A stretch of 12,062 nt of DNA from Dehalococcoidia bacterium. GTDB lineage: Bacteria > Chloroflexota > Dehalococcoidia > Dehalococcoidales > Fen-1064. The stretch is taken from positions 408-12,469 of the forward strand of contig PMBW01000067.1 of assembly GCA_003153075.1 (NCBI GenBank). The letters run 5' to 3'. This document shows positions 6,949-12,062 of the stretch, piece by piece. The notes under the pieces are model-generated. The model ran no database searches and was not told the origin of the DNA. It worked only from the letters and a program-made list of their open reading frames with translations. Made by a program: the position numbers and the translations under genes. How positions within the stretch are numbered: the stretch's first letter is position 1; every line of letters starts with the position of its first letter.

Positions 6949-7302
6949 GTGTGGAATATTGAGCACTAAGAATCGGCATCCGGTAAATGGCCTGTCGAAG
7001 AGTTTATCGATTCACTCGATGCCAAGTCTAAAGCCCGTATTGCCAGGACACTCGACCTACTTGAAGAATTCGGAATCAGCCTCGGCATGCCTTATACAAG
7101 GCATCTGGAAAAGCAACTCTGGGAGCTGAGAGTCCGACACGGGCGGAGTCGATACCGTATCATTTATTTTTTGTGTACCGGGCAGACCTTTATTCTTCTC
7201 CATGGACTTACCAAGAAGACCGCATCGGTGCCAAGATCAGACATGGAGATCGCAGGAAATCGACGGGATGACTACCTTTCAAGGGAGGAAATGAGCAAAT
7301 GA
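6949..7302 (+). pseudogene. HigB/Gp49-type (RelE superfamily) toxin with nonsense codon at position 7
   Basis: The family toxin is a ribosome-dependent mRNA interferase. Read from GTG 6949, the frame gives MWNIEH, then TAA (6967-6969), then ESASGKWPVEEFIDSLDAKS and on to 7302, 117 codons in all, the usual size of the family. The sequence either side of the stop is typical (MW.IE.Y...G..PV.EFLDSL), and family members often have Tyr at the stop position, so TAT or TAC to TAA is the simplest event. Later motifs are intact: LDLLEEFG, HLEKQLWELRVRHGRSRYRI, LLHGLTKKT. Between the stop and ATG 7087 there is no ATG, GTG or TTG in frame, so no near-complete product can be restarted; a start at 7087 would lose about 46 N-terminal residues. 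Other genes here end in TAA, so reassignment is unlikely. A sequencing error is not excluded. It overlaps the antitoxin gene by 4 bases (ATGA). Confidence 0.82.
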
Positions 7303-7616
7303 ATTGGAAAGAACATAAGAAACAACTAATGAAAGACCCTGAATTCTCGAAAGAGTATAAAGCACTTGAACCTGAGTATAAGCTAGCATCTGCCTTGATT
7401 CAATTGCGCCTGTCGAAAGGCCTTACTCAGGAGCAATTAGCCAAGCTGCTGAATACCAAACAGGAGAGTATCGCCAGGCTGGAAAGTGGCACGTCCTTGC
7501 CATCTCTTTCTACAGTGAAGAAGGTAGCGAATGCTCTCGGAACCGAACTTGAGATTAATTTCCTGCCCAGGCGCGAACAGGTGAAAGCTGATCCGGCAGC
7601 TACCCCGAGGAAATAA
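7299..7616 (+). CDS. higA: HigA-type antitoxin, XRE-family helix-turn-helix
   Basis: A 105-residue protein that would bind the HigB-type toxin and repress the shared promoter. Residues about 29-86 form the XRE domain: LASALIQLRLSKGLTQEQLAKLLNTK, then the recognition helix QESIARLESG, then LPSLSTVKKVANALGTEL. The first 28 residues (WKEHKKQLMKDPEFSKEYKALEPEYK) are the usual lead-in of HigA proteins encoded after a Gp49-type toxin. The gene has its own AGGGAGG site (7282-7288), 10 bases upstream, inside the toxin reading frame, so it could still be translated although the toxin is interrupted. Toxin-first order is typical of higBA. The frame is intact. The likely operator is the palindrome at 6923-6940. 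Confidence 0.88.
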   Translation: MNWKEHKKQLMKDPEFSKEYKALEPEYKLASALIQLRLSKGLTQEQLAKLLNTKQESIARLESGTSLPSLSTVKKVANALGTELEINFLPRREQVKADPAATPRK

Positions 7617-7653
7617 GTTTTCCCGGCATATTAAATCGGAGAAAAGCTGACTT

Positions 7654-8145
7654 ATGCTTTGCATCATGCCGTTAGCTAAGAACGAGGTAAACTGCATTGT
7701 CGCCTGGAATGAGGGAAAAGATGCCGCTTTCCTGATGCAATGGTCGGGCATACGTTATGTATATCCTATCACGGAAGAACAGATTACAGGACGACTCAAC
7801 ACAAGTGACGGTGCGGATTACAAAATATTCAGCATCAAGCTGGATGAACGATTAATCGGAACGATCGAACTGATGCGCATCGATCTCAAGGCAAAGAGGG
7901 CTAGCGTCGGGCGATTTTTACTGGATCCCGCATTAACAGGAAATGGATACGGCACAAAGGCGCTAAAGCAGTTCGTCAAATCTGTTTTTAATGAGACTCC
8001 GGTCACCACCCTTGATTTGACAGTTTTTGATTTCAATAAATCGGCCATCCGCTGTTACGAAAAAACCGGTTTTATCAAAGCTTCCGAAACAGTCCGGCCG
8101 AATGGCTGGATTGCGATACAGATGGAAATAAAACGCAAAACCTGA
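7654..8145 (+). CDS. GNAT-family N-acetyltransferase (RimJ/RimL-like)
   Basis: A 163-residue acetyl-CoA-dependent transferase of unknown substrate. Motif A is seen at residues 84-107 (SVGRFLLDP, then the pyrophosphate loop TGNGYGT at 95-101), and motif B as LTVFDFNKSAIRCYEKTGF (122-140), the usual end of a GNAT domain. The N-terminal WNEGKDAAFLMQWSG resembles RimJ/RimL-type proteins that modify proteins or small molecules. ATG 7654 is taken as the start, although GGAG (7638-7641) is 12 bases away; ATG 7666 is another choice with poor spacing. It follows higA by 37 bases and may be transcribed with it. There is no sign that it is a TacT-type toxin: no DUF1778-type antitoxin gene adjoins it. 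Confidence 0.82.
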   Translation: MLCIMPLAKNEVNCIVAWNEGKDAAFLMQWSGIRYVYPITEEQITGRLNTSDGADYKIFSIKLDERLIGTIELMRIDLKAKRASVGRFLLDPALTGNGYGTKALKQFVKSVFNETPVTTLDLTVFDFNKSAIRCYEKTGFIKASETVRPNGWIAIQMEIKRKT

Positions 8146-8204
8146 CTTTCAAATAACAAATCCTTGTGTATTTCCGAAGCCGCAACGCTCGCCCCTTACA
8201 GATT

Positions 8205-8244
8205 TTTGCATCATTTGACAATCCGTGCTAGAATTGCGTACAAA
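8205..8244 (+). promoter_or_regulatory. Promoter region of the aldolase operon (two overlapping candidates)
   Basis: Candidate A is a perfect TTGACA (8215-8220) with an 18-base spacer to TACAAA (8239-8244). Candidate B is an extended -10 TGCTAGAAT (8226-8234) with TTTGCA (8205-8210) at 18 bases. They share the same DNA and cannot be ranked by sight. The untranslated leader would be about 105 to 115 bases; I see no riboswitch in it. No terminator is evident between the GNAT gene and this promoter. Confidence 0.5.
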
Positions 8245-8355
8245 ATCACTTTATTTGTACACCGCCACCTCTTTAGTTTAAGTACTGATTACAGCTGATT
8301 CCCGCAATAATTAAGGAATTTAGTAACCGTTGACTGTAAGCAAAGGAGGGAAAAA

Positions 8356-9129
8356 ATGCGCGCCAATAAGTTAAAATCACTCTGGCAAGAAGGGAAAACA
8401 CCATCTGTGGCCTGGCTCGATACCGCAGATACCTATGTTGCGGAAATCATTGCCAATGTCGGTTTCGATGTACTGGTCCTGGACATGCAGCACGGCATGG
8501 CAATTGGCCCCGATAGGGCCGCCCTCTGGCTGCAAGCAGTCAGTACCACAAATACTATGCCGATGGTCCGTGTGCCCTGGAATGAACCGTTTTTTATCCA
8601 ATGGGTTCTGGATGCCGGCGCCTACGGAGTGATTGTGCCGCTGGTTAACAGCCGGGAAGAGGCTGCCAAAGCCGGGGGCGCCTGCCGTTATCCGCCGGTC
8701 GGGTACCGCAGCGCCGGCGCGAACCGCGCCCGGTTGTACGGTGGAATCGATTATTTTAAGCAGGCCAATAAGGAGATCATTTGCCTGGTGATGATCGAAG
8801 ATATCAAAACAGTCGCTCGTTTAGAGGAATTGGCCGACGCGCCGGGAATAGACGGTTTTTACATTGGGCCTTCTGACCTGGCAGTTTCCATGGGGCTGGG
8901 TCCGCCCGCATATTTAGGCAGTCCTGAACATGCTGAGGCTTGCCGCAAGGTACGGGAAACAGCTAAAAGCCGGGGGCTGGTGTGCGGCATCCATTGCATG
9001 ACTCCTCAGGAAGTCGTAAAACGCACCGCCGAAGGGTTTGTATTCTGTCCTGCCATCAGTGGTTTAGGTTCTTTTGCCATGGCAGCAGCCGCTGCGCTGC
9101 AGGAAGTACAGGGCAAAGGGCCAAAATAG
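8356..9129 (+). CDS. HpcH/HpaI-family 2-oxo-acid aldolase
   Basis: Class II, metal-dependent aldolase that cleaves or forms 4-hydroxy-2-oxo acids, normally giving pyruvate and an aldehyde. The 257-residue protein has the usual family size and the active-site set known from E. coli HpcH in matching positions: H46 in LDMQHG, R72 in MVRVPW, D86, and metal ligands E148 in MIED and D174 in IGPSDLAVSMG, plus YPPVGYRS (112-119). ATG 8356 has an AAAGGAGG site (8342-8349) 6 bases upstream, the strongest in this operon. It is the first gene of a three-gene unit with an Ldh2 dehydrogenase and a PreA-like protein. The natural aldehyde is unknown; 4-hydroxy-2-oxoheptanedioate and 2-dehydro-3-deoxyglucarate are only family precedents. 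Confidence 0.92.
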   Translation: MRANKLKSLWQEGKTPSVAWLDTADTYVAEIIANVGFDVLVLDMQHGMAIGPDRAALWLQAVSTTNTMPMVRVPWNEPFFIQWVLDAGAYGVIVPLVNSREEAAKAGGACRYPPVGYRSAGANRARLYGGIDYFKQANKEIICLVMIEDIKTVARLEELADAPGIDGFYIGPSDLAVSMGLGPPAYLGSPEHAEACRKVRETAKSRGLVCGIHCMTPQEVVKRTAEGFVFCPAISGLGSFAMAAAAALQEVQGKGPK

Positions 9130-9165
9130 CGCTGTCCGGAAGTTTTAAAATATTGGGAGTGATAA

Positions 9166-10242
9166 ATGACTGTAAAGTACACAAATGTTAATCCGCGGAA
9201 ATTAACCGAATTCGCAACCACGGTGCTGGTAAAAGCAGGGATCCCGAAAGAGGATGCGGCCGTGACCGCTAAACTGCTGGTGAACACCGACCTGCGCGGT
9301 ATTGCCTCACACGGTGTCGCGCACCTGAGCACAATGTACATCAAGGGAATAAAAGACGGTTTTATCAAGCTGAAACCTGATATCAAGATATTTAGCGGCG
9401 CTCCTGCCTCTGCTGTAATTGACGGCGGCGGGGGACTGGGATTTGTCGTCGGGCACCGGGCAATGCAGGAAGCAATGACCAGGGCAAAAACCACCGGCAT
9501 CGGCGCTGTCTCGGTACGCAATTCCAATCACTTCGGCGCCTGCTCCGCATACTCTTTATTGCCGGTCAAAGAGAACATGATCGGTTTTGCCGGGACTACC
9601 GGCGGCATTCGGGCCGGCGCGCCCGGCGCATCGGGCCCTGTTACAGGTATGAACGCCATGAGCTTTGCCGCGCCTTCCGCTAAAGAGTTCCCGTTTTGCC
9701 TCGATATGGCTACCCCGATTGTCGCCCATGGAAAAATCGAAGTGGCACTAAGAACCGGACAAAAGCTGCCGTTGGGCTGGGAAATTGACCCTGAAGGCAA
9801 TCCGATAACCGACCCTAAAGAAGAGTTCCCGAAAAGGGGCTCGATCGTCATGCTCGGCAGCACCCCTGAACTGGGAGTATATAAAGGTTTTGGCTTGAAT
9901 ATCATGGTTGACATCCTCTGCAGCATCCTGGCTTCTTCCCTCTGTATTCCGGAGATGCGCAAGCAACCGGGCCATGGTTCGCAGTGTACCCACTTTTTCT
10001 GTGCCGTCAACCTTTCCGGGTTTTTGCCGCCTGAAGAATTCAAAGAAAGGATGGACCATATGATCGGGGTCTACCACAGCTTTCCGAAAGCGAAAGGCGT
10101 TGACCGTATTACAATCCCGGGCGAGCTTGAATGGGAACTGGAACAGGAACGTCGTAAAAATGGCATCCCGCTCGATGAAGAAGTTATCAAGTCCTTGAAA
10201 GACCTTGCGGCGGAATTTGATGTGGACTACAACCTCGAATAG
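9166..10242 (+). CDS. Ldh2/MDH2-family malate/L-lactate-type dehydrogenase
   Basis: NAD(P)H-dependent oxidoreductase acting on 2-hydroxy/2-oxo acids or cyclic imino acids. The family includes ureidoglycolate dehydrogenase AllD, (2R)-3-sulfolactate dehydrogenase ComC and piperideine-2-carboxylate reductase. The 358 residues show DLRGIASHG (42-50) with the catalytic His H49, the AVSVRNSNHFGACSAY block, MSFAAPSAKEFPFCLDMATPIVAHGKIE, the YKGFGLNIMVD motif, and a C-terminal IPGELEWELEQERRKNGIPLDEEV typical of the family. GGGAG (9155-9159) is 6 bases before ATG 9166. The gene lies 36 bases after the aldolase, so it may reduce or oxidise the 2-oxo acid used or made by that enzyme. Substrate and cofactor preference cannot be read from the sequence. 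Confidence 0.92.
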   Translation: MTVKYTNVNPRKLTEFATTVLVKAGIPKEDAAVTAKLLVNTDLRGIASHGVAHLSTMYIKGIKDGFIKLKPDIKIFSGAPASAVIDGGGGLGFVVGHRAMQEAMTRAKTTGIGAVSVRNSNHFGACSAYSLLPVKENMIGFAGTTGGIRAGAPGASGPVTGMNAMSFAAPSAKEFPFCLDMATPIVAHGKIEVALRTGQKLPLGWEIDPEGNPITDPKEEFPKRGSIVMLGSTPELGVYKGFGLNIMVDILCSILASSLCIPEMRKQPGHGSQCTHFFCAVNLSGFLPPEEFKERMDHMIGVYHSFPKAKGVDRITIPGELEWELEQERRKNGIPLDEEVIKSLKDLAAEFDVDYNLE

Positions 10243-10285
10243 CTGATTCCTACTGCAGTTTTAAAACAAGAAAAGGAAAATCGAA

Positions 10286-11809
10286 ATGGTTGACCAATCC
10301 GTCAAACCTGTTCGCAACAGGAAAAAGCCGGCCCCGATCAATGCTAAACCGGTCAAACCCGAAGAATTTGAAGGGCTGGAAACCGAATTGTGCGGCGTCA
10401 AAATGAGGGCCCCTTTCGCGGTGGGGGAAATGTTTGGCTTTGGCGGGGAAGCCTGGAAGATGAGCCCTGAAGAACAGGCCGCCGAGTATCTGCGGTGGGT
10501 CGATGCGGGAGTGGGTTGGTTGTCGATCTGTAACATTCAGGGGGTTTCTCCTTTAAATATTAGAAAAACCATTATTGAAAAATCGAGAAACTTAACGGAA
10601 GCCGAGAGCAATCCGAGATGGGTCAAAGAAGGGTTACCTCAGCCATCCTACCCGAAATTTCTCTTTTCCTGGGAAGGCCCGGGGGGCTTTTTAGGCACGA
10701 CCATGATGGGACACGGACGTCCGGTCGGAAAAGGAGGGGGCGCCAGCGGAACTGCCGTTTGGCCTACCGATCCGGGTGAAAGAGTAAAAAAGAAAGAACG
10801 TTTAAAGCGGATTATCAGTTTAATCCAGGCGAAAAAGCCGGCAAATGTCCCGCTGGTGTTTACTATTTCCGGTCTTGGGGCCGTGCCTGAAGATTTCGTC
10901 GAATCAGCTAAATTGGCCGAAGAACTGGGCGCAGAACTGATCGACCTGAACAATACTTGCCCGGTAAGCTGCTTCAACGAAGATTATCCCAAATGGTGTA
11001 AAGAGCGAAACTGGCCTGCCCACAACATGGCCGGCGCGCACATGGCAATGTCGACCCCCGGTGTGGGCGATGTTATCGCAAAGGCAGTGGTAGACAGCGT
11101 ACATATCCCGGTTGGTGTAAAGTTTACCCCGGAGATGTGTACATTCCCCGCAATTGTAGAAACCGCCGGAATGTACGAAAAAGTCGGGGTGAAATTTATC
11201 ACCACCATGAATAGCGGCTGCGCCGTGATTCCTCCGGACATATATAATCATGGAAGGCCTCTCGTTGAAGGGTGGGACAGAAATTCCGTAACCGGCATCC
11301 AGGGCCCTTATGTTTTACCCCAGCAATACCTGGCGGTTGCAGCCCTCAGACATTATGTGCCAGGTATGGAAATATTAGCTGTGGGCGGGATCATGACCCC
11401 TGAAAATGTCATCGAATGTCTGATGCTTGGCGCCAGTACCACTGCCCAGGTTAACGCAGTTTTGACCAAAGGGCTCGATGTCATGCGGCAAAATGTCCAT
11501 TTTCTGTGTAAATTTCTGAAAGACCAGGGCTATAAAAATGTCAAAGAATTAATCGGTATCCACGAGCAGTACTTCGGCGGACAGGAATTTATTGCCGGTA
11601 AAGAAAAGGTGATCTACATCGGGGCTACGGATAATAAAAAATGCGCGGGCTGTGCGGTATGCTGCGACTTGCCGGGTATGGCAGGTTTGTGCAGACATAT
11701 GGATCCGCAATCCGGATTCCCGATTGTGGATGAGACCCATTGTAATAGCTGCGGTTCGTGTGTAGTCGCCTGTCCCTACGATGCCTGTTACATGAGAAAA
11801 GTTTACTGA
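10286..11809 (+). CDS. PreA-like FMN oxidoreductase with C-terminal Fe-S motifs
   Basis: A 507-residue protein of the dihydroorotate/dihydropyrimidine dehydrogenase superfamily: a TIM barrel, probably with FMN, joined to a ferredoxin-like end. Barrel signs are AELIDLNNTCPVSC (216-229), VGVKFTPE (276-283), and the phosphate-binding GGIMTPENVIECLMLGAS (367-384). The C-terminus has CAGCAVCC (453-460) plus C469, then a regular CNSCGSCVVACP (486-497). The second motif is a normal 4Fe-4S ligand set; the first lacks the usual CxxxCP end. An AGGA site (10274-10277) is 8 bases before ATG 10286. It is third in the aldolase operon, 43 bases after the Ldh2 gene. PreA normally works with the FAD/NAD subunit PreT, which is absent here. 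The pyrimidine substrate of true PreA should not be assumed. Confidence 0.85.
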   Translation: MVDQSVKPVRNRKKPAPINAKPVKPEEFEGLETELCGVKMRAPFAVGEMFGFGGEAWKMSPEEQAAEYLRWVDAGVGWLSICNIQGVSPLNIRKTIIEKSRNLTEAESNPRWVKEGLPQPSYPKFLFSWEGPGGFLGTTMMGHGRPVGKGGGASGTAVWPTDPGERVKKKERLKRIISLIQAKKPANVPLVFTISGLGAVPEDFVESAKLAEELGAELIDLNNTCPVSCFNEDYPKWCKERNWPAHNMAGAHMAMSTPGVGDVIAKAVVDSVHIPVGVKFTPEMCTFPAIVETAGMYEKVGVKFITTMNSGCAVIPPDIYNHGRPLVEGWDRNSVTGIQGPYVLPQQYLAVAALRHYVPGMEILAVGGIMTPENVIECLMLGASTTAQVNAVLTKGLDVMRQNVHFLCKFLKDQGYKNVKELIGIHEQYFGGQEFIAGKEKVIYIGATDNKKCAGCAVCCDLPGMAGLCRHMDPQSGFPIVDETHCNSCGSCVVACPYDACYMRKVY

Positions 11810-11829
11810 TGTTTTTAAGGAGCGCTGAC

Positions 11830-11859
11830 CCTGCGTTAACAAAATAAAGCAGGCTTTTT
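11830..11859 (+). terminator. Intrinsic terminator after the aldolase operon
   Basis: CCTGC (11830-11834) pairs with GCAGG (11849-11853) around a 14-base A-rich loop, followed by C and five T (11855-11859). The stem is short and the loop long, but its position 20 bases after the last stop of the operon supports it. Confidence 0.5.
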
Positions 11860-11867
11860 CTGATATC

Positions 11868-11876
11868 TGGTATAAT
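11868..11876 (+). promoter_or_regulatory. Extended -10 promoter element for the downstream gene
   Basis: TGG followed by a perfect TATAAT (11871-11876) forms an extended -10 element right after the terminator; no good -35 hexamer is seen. It would give a leader of about 160 bases before the next start at 12042. I see no gene or known RNA element between 11880 and 12040. Confidence 0.4.
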
Positions 11877-12041
11877 CAAATTAAAGCTCATACACGATAT
11901 CCGATATGAGACTCATGCAAGTCCACTCCCCGATGTCTACTCCTCCCGGTCCAGCAATTTTCCTACTCCCGTATATATGTTTCGTGTAGTTGAGACACCT
12001 CTTCCCTTGATTATCGAAATTTGTACCGATCGGAGTAAAAG

Positions 12042-12062
12042 ATGAAAGAATTCCTGGAAAAA
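12042..12062 (+). CDS. Start of an unidentified gene, cut by window end
   Basis: ATG 12042 follows GGAG (12032-12035) at a spacing of 6 bases and opens MKEFLEK before the window ends. Seven residues are too few to identify it. The ribosome site and upstream promoter-like element support a real start. Confidence 0.5.

Noticed and set aside
6947..7129. ATG-initiated 60-codon frame starting MCGILSTKN.
   Set aside because: It is shifted by one frame from the toxin sequence, shows no family similarity, and ends inside the toxin gene.
7654..8145. GNAT protein as a TacT-type tRNA-acetylating toxin of a second toxin-antitoxin pair.
   Set aside because: It resembles RimJ/RimL-type enzymes and there is no ribbon-helix-helix (DUF1778-like) antitoxin gene next to it.
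9006..10043. Long minus-strand open frames (173 and 171 codons) opposite the aldolase and Ldh2 genes.
   Set aside because: They are antisense to well-supported enzymes with intact motifs, have no ribosome sites of note, and show no recognisable domain.
9141..10266. The 10-mer AGTTTTAAAA occurs in both intergenic gaps of the aldolase operon (9141-9150 and 10257-10266).
   Set aside because: It is A/T-rich and short, so chance is likely; no further shared sequence surrounds it.

Overview
The window reads as a moderate-GC chromosome segment from a bacterium, most likely an anaerobe: it carries MetX/MetW methionine genes, two cysteine desulfurases, and a flavin/4Fe-4S oxidoreductase of the PreA type, with dense same-strand operons and good Shine-Dalgarno sites. 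A Chloroflexota (Dehalococcoidia-like) or Clostridia-like host would fit, but this is an impression from protein style, not proven by the sequence. All supported genes are on the + strand.

Region 1 (1-5147, plus a relic to about 5380) is a tight sulfur/methionine operon: a 5'-truncated ThiF/MoeB-type E1-like adenylyltransferase, a CsdA/SufS-like cysteine desulfurase, homoserine O-acetyltransferase MetX, MetW (overlapping metX by 8 bases), and an IscS/NifS desulfurase. The combination suggests that sulfur from cysteine is activated on a small ThiS/MoaD-like carrier (expected upstream, outside the window) and delivered to O-acetylhomoserine. Just after iscS a well-placed ribosome site and TTG begin a peptide MYSEKVLQ, the typical IscU/NifU start, that stops after 13 codons: a probable decayed iscU.

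Region 2 (about 5339-6693) is an orphan pilT, the type IV pilus retraction ATPase. It is preceded by a candidate promoter, a structured leader with competing hairpins, and an intrinsic terminator ending only 30 bases before the start codon. This layout suggests transcription attenuation or an unrecognised riboswitch, or alternatively a small RNA.

Region 3 (about 6910-8145) is a small accessory block: an 18-base perfect palindrome embedded in a sigma70-type promoter, a HigB/Gp49-type (RelE superfamily) toxin gene broken by a stop at codon 7, an intact HigA-type antitoxin overlapping it by 4 bases, and a GNAT acetyltransferase.

Region 4 (8205-11859) is a three-gene metabolic operon with its own promoter and terminator: an HpcH/HpaI-type 2-oxo-acid aldolase, an Ldh2-family NAD(P)-dependent dehydrogenase, and a PreA-like flavoprotein with C-terminal Fe-S motifs. 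The families are recognisable but the pathway is not. After the terminator an extended -10 site and a ribosome site lead to the first seven codons of another gene at the window edge.
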